DNA from: an uncultured Acidimicrobiales bacterium
Lineage (GTDB): Bacteria; Actinomycetota; Acidimicrobiia; Acidimicrobiales; SZUA-35
Assembly: GCA_937922045.1 (NCBI GenBank)
Contig: CAKZXA010000101.1
Span: 1 to 48,513, forward strand
Reading direction: 5' to 3'
Length of the DNA stretch: 48,513 nt
The position numbers were made by a program, and so were the translations under genes. A model generated the notes under the pieces. The model had not been told where the DNA came from and searched no databases. It saw only the letters and a list, made by a program, of their open reading frames with translations. Below are positions 39,361 to 48,344 of the stretch, piece after piece. Position 1 is the first letter of the stretch. Every line of letters begins with the position of its first letter.

Positions 39361-42000
39361 ATGACGAATTTTGCCACAGTTGATGTTTCTGCTGCGCTCG
39401 AAGAGCTGTGGCAGGAACTTTGCGAAGGTTCACTTTCTGCTGCCCACCGGAACACGTTTCGGATCGACCCCCAGTTCTATCTGGACGAGAATCCCGACGT
39501 CGCCCAAGCTGGCGTCGCCCCCGACGAGCATTACTCGACCTATGGACAACGAGAGGGGCGACCGCCAAATCTGTACCATCGGCTGGCGCAGGTCATCCCG
39601 GATCTCGACGATCGGATTCGCGCCTTCGCCGCTGAACCTCGTCTTATCGATCTCATGGACCGGGGAGAACAAGACGCCTTTGAGTTGGCGTTTGAGCTCG
39701 TGGGCCTCGGCGCCCCGATCGATGCTAGGGTCTCGAACTTCTCCCGCGGCCACTATCTCGCCAACTATCCCGACATCCGGGCATCCGGTGTCAACCCGCT
39801 TCGCCACTACATCCAGTTCGGCATAACCGAGGGGCGTGAGAATCTCGTCGCCGTTCGCCGCGCTTGCCACAAGGGCGGCAAGGCCTACGACCCGTCCAAG
39901 CCCACCTGCATCATTTCGGTCCATCAGCTCTCCAAGACCGGAGCACCGATGGTGGGACTGGAACTCATTCGACAGGCGTCGGAGACCTCAAACGTCATCG
40001 CTGTTTCGTTGAGCGGCGGCCCTCTGTTCGAACCGGTGCTGGAAGCTTCGTGCTACACGGTGGTCTCCTACGCCCCCGAGCATGCCCTGGCCTACATCCC
40101 GGGACTGCCCATCAACTCGATCGACTTCGCCATCATCAACTCGGCGGAAGGTTACCCACTCGTTCCGTTCCTCGTCGCCAAAGAAATCCCGTTCGGGGTC
40201 TACATCCACGAGTACGCCGACTACACCCTGCCCCGGGTTCGTCGCACCCTGTCCCTGTTTGCCGACAAGCTCATCTTCTCCTCGAATGTCGTGCGAGACA
40301 CATGGTCGAATGTGTTCGCCGATGTCGGCGTTGACGCCGAACGGGAGACCATGGTCGTCCCTCAGGCCACACTTACGTTCAAATCGATCGACCGTTCTCG
40401 CTATGAGGAGGCCCGACGACGAGTCTCCACGATGTTGGGGCGAGACGTCACCAACCAACGAATTGTTTTCGGCGCTGCTCTGGCCCATTGGCGCAAAGGG
40501 ACCGGGCTCTTTCTTCAGGCCTATCAAGCTATGGAGCAGATCGACCCGAACTGCCTTTTCATCTGGGTTGGAGACGGTGTCAACCATGAAGACATCAACT
40601 TTGGCGCCTGGATCGAACGTCATGCCCGCCGCCTCGGGGTGAACGACTCCACCCTGTCCAACCTGGTCATGTTGCCGAGCGGTGAACACTACTGGGACAT
40701 CTGCGACGCAGGCGACGTACTCTTTCTCTCGTCTCGCCTCGACCCACTCCCCAACGTGGTCTTCGATGCCGCATCTCGCGGCTGTCAGACCGTACTTTTC
40801 CGTGGTGCCACCGGTTTCGACGACGATCTGTATCGCCAGTCTGACTGCTTGCACTTCGCCGACTACTGCGATGTGCCCGGTGCGGTCAAGGCGATCACAT
40901 CGACGCCGCTCAAGGCGTCGACGGCCAACCACATCGTCGATGTCGGCGAAGGGGATCGGTCCGATGGCAGCGCAATTGCTGAAGTGGGCAACGTCGATCA
41001 CACCCTTTTCGATGCGCTGGCCGACCAGATCCGAAGTCATGTTGATCTCGTCGACAGCGAGCCCCGCGAGGATGGCAGTTTCGACGTGTCGATTCTGTTT
41101 GGCGACGATGTCGACGAGGCCGAGAGCCGTCGCCGAGAACGCCACAAGGTATGGGCCCGAGGCAAGCGCTTCTACTGGAAGAGCGTGGACGAGATCAATG
41201 AATCTTTAGCCCGCTCAGATGACTGGGTCTCGCCTCACTGTTCGGCGGTTGAGCTAGCCGCCGACAACGGGAGCGCCCCATCGGTTGTCGATTACGGGGT
41301 GCACCTCCATATACCGAAACTGGCCCGCCTACCGGGCCGGATCGATGTGCTGAAAGACGCCGTCTCGATCGCAGGGGCGAAACGACTCGTGGTGACCACG
41401 AGCAAGACCGAGGTCGCCTCGGCCGCCTCCGAGGCCTTCCCCTCCGCCGAAGTTCTCGTGCTCAACGGTGGCGGCAAGGCCGTTGGCGCTCTGCTCGAGC
41501 TGCAACGCTCCGGGGTTCTGGCCGACGCCGACTGGTGGTGCCAGCTCCATACCGGCGATCTCTACAGCGAACTGGTACCACCTGGTCACGACGCTGCATC
41601 CTGGCGCACCTATCTCTATTCGCATATCGTCGGCGACGCCGACACCCCGTCTCCGACAGCCCCCCTTGTTGGTGACCCTGGTGTCGGCGTCGTCGCTGCT
41701 CTCGATCCCTTTATTTGGGGCTGGGGTCAGTCGCGTCGCTGGTTGGACACGGCCAACTCCTGGTTCGATCAACCGCTCGCATTCGAGCACCTGCCGTTCC
41801 CGCAGGAGAACATGCTGTGGGTTCGCCCGGCGGTGGTCGAAACACTGGCCGAACGTCTCGGCTCCAACTACCTCTGGCCTAACGAGCCAATCGCGAACAA
41901 TGGCACGATCTACCGAACCATCGAACGGTGCTGGCCAGCCTTCGCCGCCTCGACCGGGCTCCGCTCGGTCTTCGGATATATGCCGGGCTCGTCGAGGTAG
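39361..42000 (+). CDS. GT4-type glycosyltransferase fused to an RgpF-like domain
   Basis: 879 residues. The head (~30-160) has two copies of an FYLDENPDV...HYSTYGQREGR-type repeat (second: HYLANYPDI...HYIQFGITEGR) found in glycan-synthesis proteins. The middle (~180-530) is a GT-B glycosyltransferase with VFGAALAHWRKGTGLFLQAY and LDPLPNVVFDAASRG as the donor-site region. The end (~640-870) resembles rhamnan synthesis protein F (LNGGGKAVGALLEL, then QLHTGDLY and WRTYLYSHIVGD). It likely builds a surface polysaccharide. ATG 39361 is preferred, but no ribosome site is seen; a TTG at 39319 is possible. Confidence 0.82.
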   Translation: MTNFATVDVSAALEELWQELCEGSLSAAHRNTFRIDPQFYLDENPDVAQAGVAPDEHYSTYGQREGRPPNLYHRLAQVIPDLDDRIRAFAAEPRLIDLMDRGEQDAFELAFELVGLGAPIDARVSNFSRGHYLANYPDIRASGVNPLRHYIQFGITEGRENLVAVRRACHKGGKAYDPSKPTCIISVHQLSKTGAPMVGLELIRQASETSNVIAVSLSGGPLFEPVLEASCYTVVSYAPEHALAYIPGLPINSIDFAIINSAEGYPLVPFLVAKEIPFGVYIHEYADYTLPRVRRTLSLFADKLIFSSNVVRDTWSNVFADVGVDAERETMVVPQATLTFKSIDRSRYEEARRRVSTMLGRDVTNQRIVFGAALAHWRKGTGLFLQAYQAMEQIDPNCLFIWVGDGVNHEDINFGAWIERHARRLGVNDSTLSNLVMLPSGEHYWDICDAGDVLFLSSRLDPLPNVVFDAASRGCQTVLFRGATGFDDDLYRQSDCLHFADYCDVPGAVKAITSTPLKASTANHIVDVGEGDRSDGSAIAEVGNVDHTLFDALADQIRSHVDLVDSEPREDGSFDVSILFGDDVDEAESRRRERHKVWARGKRFYWKSVDEINESLARSDDWVSPHCSAVELAADNGSAPSVVDYGVHLHIPKLARLPGRIDVLKDAVSIAGAKRLVVTTSKTEVASAASEAFPSAEVLVLNGGGKAVGALLELQRSGVLADADWWCQLHTGDLYSELVPPGHDAASWRTYLYSHIVGDADTPSPTAPLVGDPGVGVVAALDPFIWGWGQSRRWLDTANSWFDQPLAFEHLPFPQENMLWVRPAVVETLAERLGSNYLWPNEPIANNGTIYRTIERCWPAFAASTGLRSVFGYMPGSSR

Positions 42001-42003
42001 CTG

Positions 42004-43080
42004 ATGTCTTCTTCGCCGCAGGATCAGAACGACATCGGGCTCATTTTCCATATCGGGATGGGCAAGACCGGGACATCATCGATTCAGGCTGCACTTTCAG
42101 CCAGTGCCGACACCTTGAACGCCGACGGTGCCGAGTATCTAGGCATGGGTTTCGAGCATCTCGGCCCTAGCTTCTCCGGTCCGGCCGGAGTCGACACGCT
42201 GGCGCGTTCTCCCAAGGAGAAGCTCCCTCTGCTCGCCGATCGTTTCGTGGAGGCGCTGAGCCATGAGGCCACACCTGCGTCTGGGGGCGCCAAGCGTCGC
42301 TATGTGATGTCGAACGAACGGTTCTTCCAGCACGTCGACAGCCTTGCTCCGTTTATCGCTCGGCTGAACGAACACGTCGACTTCCAGGCCGTTGCCTACC
42401 TGCGCCACCCCTACGACTGGCTGCCGTCGGCATACTCTCAATGGGGGCTCGATCACAAGGGCTATCCCGGCCCGATCCAACCCTTTGGCCAGCGAACCAG
42501 GGTGCTCATCCAATGGTATGACTGCATCCGAGGCTGGCACGAACTGCTCGGCGACCGACTTGTGGTGCGAGAGCACACGAAAAGCCTCGATGCCGTCGCC
42601 GACTTCGGCCAGGTCGCTGGGTTGACGTTGGCGGCGCCGGAGCGCCGAGTGCAGCAACGGCGAGAGCCGGTTGAACTTCTGGTGCGCGCCATGTTCAACG
42701 ATCGCATTCCCACCGCAACCCGGCCCGACCAGTTTGATGCCATGGTTCTGCCAGCTCGAGCGAGACCCGTCGTCTCCCGGCGAGAAATGCTTGAACGTTG
42801 TTTCGACTACAGCGAGCGTGACGAGGTGCTCGCCGGGAAGGCTGAGACCTTCCGCTACATCGATGAACACTTTGCGCTGGGGTTCAGCCAGCGCCCGCCG
42901 ACGGCTACCGAAGGAACCGCCGCAGGGCCTGATCCTGACGTCATCGATGATCGGCTTCTCGACTACCTGCTCAACATTGTGCTGGATCAATCGGGACGCA
43001 TCCATCGGCTGGAACGCCGGATCGCCGAACTAGCCATTGAACAGCCAGTTGATCAGCGTGGCCGCCCCAGCGATGGCTGA
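42004..43080 (+). CDS. Sulfotransferase-like P-loop protein
   Basis: 358 residues. FHIGMGKTGTSSIQAAL (~16-32) is a PAPS-type 5'-phosphosulfate loop, and VAYLRHPYDWLPSAYSQWG (~127-145) is the 3'-phosphate site. The C-terminal ~40 residues form a charged helix. GAGG stands 6 nt before the ATG, and the gene starts 3 bp after the glycosyltransferase. It shares layout with the protein at 37076-38068. Sulfation of the polysaccharide made by its neighbours is the likely role. Confidence 0.75.
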   Translation: MSSSPQDQNDIGLIFHIGMGKTGTSSIQAALSASADTLNADGAEYLGMGFEHLGPSFSGPAGVDTLARSPKEKLPLLADRFVEALSHEATPASGGAKRRYVMSNERFFQHVDSLAPFIARLNEHVDFQAVAYLRHPYDWLPSAYSQWGLDHKGYPGPIQPFGQRTRVLIQWYDCIRGWHELLGDRLVVREHTKSLDAVADFGQVAGLTLAAPERRVQQRREPVELLVRAMFNDRIPTATRPDQFDAMVLPARARPVVSRREMLERCFDYSERDEVLAGKAETFRYIDEHFALGFSQRPPTATEGTAAGPDPDVIDDRLLDYLLNIVLDQSGRIHRLERRIAELAIEQPVDQRGRPSDG

Positions 43081-44083
43081 CATCCGACCATCGGCCCAAT
43101 CCAGCGGCCTCCTCGACGACTCTCTTGAGGGGCGCCGAATCGTGGTGCTCGGCGGTTCAGGATTCATCGGGCGAGAGGTCGTTGAGTTGCTGGTTGGCCA
43201 TGACGCCGACGTCACCGTCTTCGGTCGGTCGACACCGATCGTGGCACCCGAAGCGGTCGTGTCCAAGATCGGTTCGATCGAAGATCCGGGTTCGGTGCGG
43301 GCCGCAGTCGAAAACGCTGAGGTCGTGATCTGCCTAGCTTCGTCGAGCTTGCCGGGCCACACCGACTATCTCGCCGAGATCGACAATCATCTGAAGCCGA
43401 CGGTTTCTGCCGCTCAACTAGCGGCCGACGCCGGTGCGACTCGTTTCATTTTCGCCTCATCGGGTGGCACCGTCTACGGCATGGACTCGGCTGAGCCTCT
43501 CGTCGAATCCTGTGCCGGTCGGCCGCGCAACGCCTATGGGGTATCGAAGCTGGCGATCGAACATTACCTGCGCCTCATCGGCAGGCAGAGCTCGATGACC
43601 ACACTGTCGCTGAGGGTCGCCAACCCGTTCGGCCGCCGACAGGATGCTGGCCGAGGTCAGGGTTTTATCGCTGCTGTTTTCGCTCACCTCTACCGAGGTG
43701 ATCCGCTGAACATTTGGGGCGACGGCCGGGCCATCCGCGACTTCGTTGATGTTGCCGACGTGGCCCAAGCCTTTCTGAAAGCTTGTGTTTATGAGGGTGA
43801 GGCGACCGAGCTCAACGTGGGAAGTGGTGTCGGCCGATCGCTGAACGAGGTCTTGGCTGAGGTTGAAGCGGCCACCGGCCTTCGGCCCGAACCCGGCTTC
43901 GAGCCCGGACGATTGGTTGACGTGGCCTGCAACGTGCTCGACATCGAACGCTCCAGCCGGGAACTCGGCTGGCAACCGCTCGTTCCCTTCGCCGACAGCC
44001 TCCAGGCGACAGCGGAGTGGTGGGAGATGGTGGCCGGAGGTCGCCGAGCCTCCGATCGACGAATCGAGAGGCGCCGATCGTGA
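43073..44083 (+). CDS. NAD-dependent sugar epimerase/dehydratase (SDR)
   Basis: 336 residues, extended short-chain dehydrogenase. Rossmann loop GGSGFIG (~26-32), catalytic YGVSKLAIE (Tyr/Lys), IFASSGGTVYG and RVANPFGRRQ, as in UDP-hexose 4-epimerases and dTDP-sugar dehydratases. Acts on nucleotide sugars for glycan building. ATG 43073 overlaps the previous stop by 8 nt, and its own stop overlaps the next start (GTGA). Operonic with both. Exact substrate not assigned. Confidence 0.9.
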   Translation: MADIRPSAQSSGLLDDSLEGRRIVVLGGSGFIGREVVELLVGHDADVTVFGRSTPIVAPEAVVSKIGSIEDPGSVRAAVENAEVVICLASSSLPGHTDYLAEIDNHLKPTVSAAQLAADAGATRFIFASSGGTVYGMDSAEPLVESCAGRPRNAYGVSKLAIEHYLRLIGRQSSMTTLSLRVANPFGRRQDAGRGQGFIAAVFAHLYRGDPLNIWGDGRAIRDFVDVADVAQAFLKACVYEGEATELNVGSGVGRSLNEVLAEVEAATGLRPEPGFEPGRLVDVACNVLDIERSSRELGWQPLVPFADSLQATAEWWEMVAGGRRASDRRIERRRS

Positions 44084-44970
44084 CCGACGTGTCGACTGAG
44101 CAGGCTGGCGAAGAAGCCAGAATAGATCTCGGCCAGATCGAGGTCGTCGATCTCGACCACCGGTTCGTAATCGAACCCATCGGCCGAGCCCGGCCAGCGC
44201 CAGCCCGCAAGGGCGTACCCCAACCGGGTGGCAAGCCGAACGATCCCGACGAGATTCCCGAACACATCAAGGCCTCCGTGGCTATCGTTGAGCAAGACGA
44301 CGATCTCGTGTTGCTCGCAGGCCCGACCGAACGGCTATGGCTACCAAAACCTTTGACCCGCGTGCATTGGTTCTTGATGAACCGCGGGTTCGGCAACCAG
44401 ATGCTTTTCAAGTATCAGTTCAACGGTCTGATCGAGGTTGAGGACGGTGATTTCGTGGTCGACTGCGGCGCCTACGTCGGCGCCTTCGCCCTAGCTGCTG
44501 CACCTACTGCTCGCCGGGTTGTTGCTCTGGAACCGGCAAGCATCAACCACGAGTGCATGAGGCGCAACGTGGCCGCTGCTGCCTCCGGCACGATCGAATG
44601 CCAGAAGGTTGGACTGTTCAACCGCAGTGGTGAGGTGGTCTTGAATGTCGCGGTCGATTCAACCGACAACAGTCTCATAGCGGTCGACTCGGCCGACGTG
44701 CGCCAAACCGAGACGATCCAGGTGCTGACCCCGGCCGATCTTTGCGCCGCTGTCGGCGAAGAACGAATCGACTTTCTCAAGCTCGAAGCCGAAGGCGTCG
44801 AGCTCGAAATCTTGCAGGACGTGCACCCCGATCTGGTACGCAAGATCGCGATCGATGCCAGCGCCGAGCGGTTTGGGCAGTCACCCTTGCTCGACATCGC
44901 GGTCCTGCTGGCCAACCGTGGCTACCGGCTGGCCAGCCGCAACTATTGGCTCTACGCAATCGCTCAATGA
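44080..44970 (+). CDS. FkbM-family methyltransferase
   Basis: 296 residues. The SAM-binding motif is VVDCGAYVGAFALAAA (~128-143), followed by VVALEPASINHECMRRNV and DFLKLEAEGVELEIL, which mark the FkbM family that O-methylates sugars and polyketides. The ~70-residue head is low in structure. GTG start overlaps the epimerase stop by 4 nt. It likely decorates the same glycan; the acceptor is unknown. Confidence 0.9.
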   Translation: MTDVSTEQAGEEARIDLGQIEVVDLDHRFVIEPIGRARPAPARKGVPQPGGKPNDPDEIPEHIKASVAIVEQDDDLVLLAGPTERLWLPKPLTRVHWFLMNRGFGNQMLFKYQFNGLIEVEDGDFVVDCGAYVGAFALAAAPTARRVVALEPASINHECMRRNVAAAASGTIECQKVGLFNRSGEVVLNVAVDSTDNSLIAVDSADVRQTETIQVLTPADLCAAVGEERIDFLKLEAEGVELEILQDVHPDLVRKIAIDASAERFGQSPLLDIAVLLANRGYRLASRNYWLYAIAQ

Positions 44971-45004
44971 TCCACAGGAACAAAAACCAAGTTTGGAGAC
45001 GGAT

Positions 45005-45913
45005 ATGACCAAGACTGACTCTGAGATGATCGATGAAATGAATGATCTAGGACCTTGGCACATGGCGATTTCACTCAATGATCGTGTTTCATCAGGGATG
45101 ACTGAGCCGGTTGACATGGGTAAGTATCGGTCCCCTTCTCTAATTGACAAGGAGCTAGGGTTTAAAGAATTGATCGGGAAAGCGTACCCGAATGGTCTAG
45201 GTGGTCGTACCTTTGCTGACCATGCCTGCAACGCTGGGGGTTATTGTTTCTGGGCGAAAGATTTGGGGGCAGATCAAACATTTGGCTACGACGTCCGTGA
45301 ACACTGGATAGACCAGGCGAAATATGTTCGAGACAATCGTGAAGCCGATACATCAGACATGACTTTCGATGTATTGGATATTTATGATATGCCTTCTTCT
45401 GTCTATGGTTCTACTAACTATGATGTGTCATGGTTCTCTGGCATTTTTTATCACCTACCCGACCCGGTTACAGCCCTAAAGCTGGTTGCGGACAGGACGA
45501 CTGAATTGCTATACATCTCGACAGCCACTCAGAACCTTCTCGATCCAGAGCCCGAAAAAGGTGCCCTCTTCGGATCGTACGAAGGAACTGAGTACGTTAT
45601 GACTGGCGTCCACGGCCTTAACTGGTTCCCATCTGGACCAAACTGTTTGGCCAATATTCTGAGGTGGTGTGGGTTCAAAGCCACGAAGGTAGTGACATGG
45701 CACAAGCAGGTGGTCAACCATCGCCGACCTGGCGACAAGGCAGTCACCGTCGGACGGCTGGAGATGGTTGCTGCGCGGAAGGCTGGCATGCTTCGCGGGT
45801 TTGAGGAGCCTGTGATTCTTGAATCGACGAAACTCGATTGGGAGAATCGAGGACAGATTCATCTCGATACGGGACCACTCAGCCCCACAGCTACGCCGGG
45901 GGTAGAAGGCTGA
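45005..45913 (+). CDS. SAM-dependent methyltransferase, AT-richer than neighbours
   Basis: 302 residues. Class I methyltransferase with a changed motif I (ADHACNAGGYCFWAKDLGA), the acidic GYDVREHWI, DVLDIYDMP and FYHLPDPVTALKLV, close in pattern to CmoB-like/DUF1698 methyltransferases. Codon use and base composition of the first two thirds (T/A third positions, ATA, TTA-like runs) differ clearly by eye from the genes before and after, suggesting recent transfer. GGAG ribosome site 7 nt before the ATG. 34 bp after the FkbM gene. The 3' end overlaps the convergent kinase-like gene by 23 bp. Confidence 0.82.
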   Translation: MTKTDSEMIDEMNDLGPWHMAISLNDRVSSGMTEPVDMGKYRSPSLIDKELGFKELIGKAYPNGLGGRTFADHACNAGGYCFWAKDLGADQTFGYDVREHWIDQAKYVRDNREADTSDMTFDVLDIYDMPSSVYGSTNYDVSWFSGIFYHLPDPVTALKLVADRTTELLYISTATQNLLDPEPEKGALFGSYEGTEYVMTGVHGLNWFPSGPNCLANILRWCGFKATKVVTWHKQVVNHRRPGDKAVTVGRLEMVAARKAGMLRGFEEPVILESTKLDWENRGQIHLDTGPLSPTATPGVEG

Positions 45914-47000
45914 GCGCATCATTGTCGGTGATGGCGGTCACCGAACGCCGCAGCATGGCCGGCAGCAGCTCACGGCTCTTGTCCGGGAGATCATCCCAAC
46001 TGGCGAAGCTGGCGACCGCATAGATCAAGCACCAGGCGGTGGAAAGGCGGATGACTCGCTCCTCCTCGGCACGATCGAAGGGAGCGCCTGCAGCTTCGAG
46101 GGTCGAGAAGTAGCGATCGATGATCTGCTGCTGACCTTCCCGACGCACCTCCGGTTCGACCGATTGGCTGAGAAAGTAGCCAAGGTCGTAGCCTGCTGCA
46201 CCAATGCCGGTGATCTGGAAGTCGATAAGAACGAGCTTGCCGTGCTCATCGACCATCAGGTTGTCGGCCCGCCAGTCTCCGTGGATCAATGTTTCCATCT
46301 CGCCGACCTGTTCGACGAAGAAAGGCACCAGCTCACCGAAACGATCACCGAAGGCGCGCACGTCGTCGGGAACGAGGTGGCCGGCGTGCTTCAAGGTATT
46401 TCCCCAACCCGCCTCGAAGATGGAGGGAAGGGCGATCCGATAGATCGGGTTGTCGAACGGAAGGAACGTTTCGGCCAAGTCGGAAAAGTCCCACCGCCAG
46501 AAGTGGGCGTGGAATGCAGCCATCCCCTCGGCAGAGACTAGGGCCTCCTCAAGGCTGACCCCAGCCTGCTGGTCCATTGCGGCCATGGCCGACAGGTCTT
46601 CCATAACCAGACAAAAGTCGGTGTTGGACTCCGACATGATGGCGGCATGGACCTTTGGCGTACGGAGAGCTAGATCAGGGGCCAACTCACGGTAGAACCG
46701 CATCTCTCGCTGGTAGAACTGGAGGGCATCAGCGATTCCTCGCTGAGCCTCGATGTCGGTTTCCATCTTCACGATCACCGTGGCCGGCGCTCGATCGGCG
46801 GCGCCCTCGTAGGTCAGGGTCGCTCGATAGAGCAGGCTCAGCAGCCCGACGCCTACAGCGAACGGGTCGGTCGAGACCGTCGCAACAGAGCCGTCCTCAG
46901 CCAGAGCCCCGCTCCTTCGGAAAACCGAGGTCAACCATTGGGGTGTGACCTCGTCGATCGTTGTCGGAAGGCCTACCTCTGTGCCCGCGATTGATGCCAT
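45891..47000 (-). CDS. APH/ecdysteroid-kinase-like phosphotransferase
   Basis: 369 residues of the kinase-like APH superfamily. IVKMETD (~74-80) holds the ATP-binding Lys, LVMEDLS the hinge, LIHGDWRADNLMV the catalytic loop (Asp/Asn) and LIDFQ the metal-binding Asp. This is the branch common in Actinobacteria and linked, in some cases, to acyl-CoA or small-alcohol metabolism; the substrate is unknown. Aminoglycoside resistance should not be assumed. AGGAG/AAGGG lies before the ATG. 48 bp after the MFS gene on the same strand. Confidence 0.85.
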   Translation of the reverse strand: MASIAGTEVGLPTTIDEVTPQWLTSVFRRSGALAEDGSVATVSTDPFAVGVGLLSLLYRATLTYEGAADRAPATVIVKMETDIEAQRGIADALQFYQREMRFYRELAPDLALRTPKVHAAIMSESNTDFCLVMEDLSAMAAMDQQAGVSLEEALVSAEGMAAFHAHFWRWDFSDLAETFLPFDNPIYRIALPSIFEAGWGNTLKHAGHLVPDDVRAFGDRFGELVPFFVEQVGEMETLIHGDWRADNLMVDEHGKLVLIDFQITGIGAAGYDLGYFLSQSVEPEVRREGQQQIIDRYFSTLEAAGAPFDRAEEERVIRLSTAWCLIYAVASFASWDDLPDKSRELLPAMLRRSVTAITDNDALSLLPPA

Positions 47001-47048
47001 GTACCCTTGCTCTCCTGTTCGTGAAGTATCCGTGCCTCGCTCGTTGCC

Positions 47049-48245
47049 CTAGTTTGGAGCGCCGATCGCTCCGCGTCCAGGATTGCGAATTACCGGCCAC
47101 GCCATAACAACACCGACAGCGACCAGAACGACCATGATCAGCGACGTCATGGCATAGGCAGGGAAACGCCCCTGGTGCTGATAAACCGACCCGGTGAGCG
47201 GGGCGATCAGGCCCGCGGTTAACGCCTGGGCCGCGCCCAGCAAGCCCTGAGCGCCTGCCTGGCGATCGGCCGGTGCGGTGATGGCTACAGCCACGCCGGT
47301 CGAAGCGATCGTAAACCCGTCGGCAAGCGCGTGGAAGAGGCTGACGACCACGATCGAGGTACCTGTTGCCAGCAGGCCATAGCTTGTCATGAAACCAGCC
47401 GCCACCAGCATGCCGAGACCACCGATGCGGAACGGGCCGATCGACTGGGCCAGACGCCCTCCGATCGGTGCCAGCACGATGAGTGGCAAAGCGAACAGCG
47501 AAATCCCGATGTTGGCCAGCCATGTTGGCGTGTTGAGATCTTCGTGGACAACGTCCCAAAGCACGTCGAAAGAGCCGATCATTGCGTAGGCGGCTGCGCC
47601 GTAACACAGGGCGCCGATCAGCGCACGGTGAACCAACAGATCGACGGCCAGACGGGGTTGGGTCGGCGTGTCAGCCGCTTCCTCAGGCACATCGATCGTG
47701 AACGCAACCACCAGCATGGCGATGGCTCCAATGGCGGCAACGACGACGAAAGGGGCGGCTAGGCCAAAGGGTTCGGCCAAGATCGCAGAGATGGCGGGAC
47801 CGATGGCGAAACCGAAGATAGCGGCCGACATCAAGATGCCCAGGTTCCGGCCGACATCGTCGGGCGCCTGCAGGATGACGATGCGTCGGATCACGGGCTG
47901 GGCCGCACCGGTGGCCAAGCCTGCGATCAGCCGTCCGACCATCAGCGTTAAGGCCGTGCCTCCGAGACCCATAACCAACAGCCCGACAATGTTTAGCGAC
48001 ACACCGGCCCACAGGATCGAACGGGCGTGGCCTCGGTCGCCGATCGGGGCAATCAGAATCAGAGCAAGAAACTCAACGATGAAGCCGCCGCCGATGATCC
48101 ACCCGATCGTCGTCTCGCTAATGCCGTACAGGTCGCGGTAGTCGCCCACGAGGGTGAACAGAACCCCGTAGCCTGCGGTCAACGAGGCGGTGAGAACGCT
48201 GAAGCCGATGATCTGGCTTCGGTTCGTCGGTGGGGCTGTCTTCAC
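47049..48245 (-). CDS. Major facilitator superfamily transporter
   Basis: 398 residues, 12 membrane helices in two six-helix halves. The loop 2-3 motif is GDRGHARSILWAG and the mirror in the second half is GGRLAQSIGPFRIGG. It has the size and layout of a drug/metabolite exporter of the MFS-1 type; the substrate is unknown. GTG start at 48245 with TACGCT 6 nt upstream and no ribosome site. Likely co-transcribed with the kinase-like gene downstream. Confidence 0.93.
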   Translation of the reverse strand: MKTAPPTNRSQIIGFSVLTASLTAGYGVLFTLVGDYRDLYGISETTIGWIIGGGFIVEFLALILIAPIGDRGHARSILWAGVSLNIVGLLVMGLGGTALTLMVGRLIAGLATGAAQPVIRRIVILQAPDDVGRNLGILMSAAIFGFAIGPAISAILAEPFGLAAPFVVVAAIGAIAMLVVAFTIDVPEEAADTPTQPRLAVDLLVHRALIGALCYGAAAYAMIGSFDVLWDVVHEDLNTPTWLANIGISLFALPLIVLAPIGGRLAQSIGPFRIGGLGMLVAAGFMTSYGLLATGTSIVVVSLFHALADGFTIASTGVAVAITAPADRQAGAQGLLGAAQALTAGLIAPLTGSVYQHQGRFPAYAMTSLIMVVLVAVGVVMAWPVIRNPGRGAIGAPN

Positions 48246-48251
48246 CGTGGA

Positions 48252-48257
48252 AGCGTA
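48252..48257 (-). promoter_or_regulatory. -10 box (TACGCT) of the leaderless MFS gene
   Basis: Minus-strand TACGCT ends 6 nt before the GTG at 48245. Confidence 0.45.
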
Positions 48258-48344
48258 CTGCTTCGGCGGAAGACTAGCTGGGGTTTGGGCGCGGTCAAGA
48301 TCTTCTCGCTAGCGCCGATGAAAGAGGTCTCGGATTGCCAACCG

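Noticed and set aside
45891-47000. Aminoglycoside resistance gene
   Set aside because: The kinase fold is shared by many non-resistance actinobacterial proteins and no resistance context is seen.
47331-47762. Plus-strand open frame opposite the MFS gene
   Set aside because: Shadow of the transporter; no ribosome site and biased composition.
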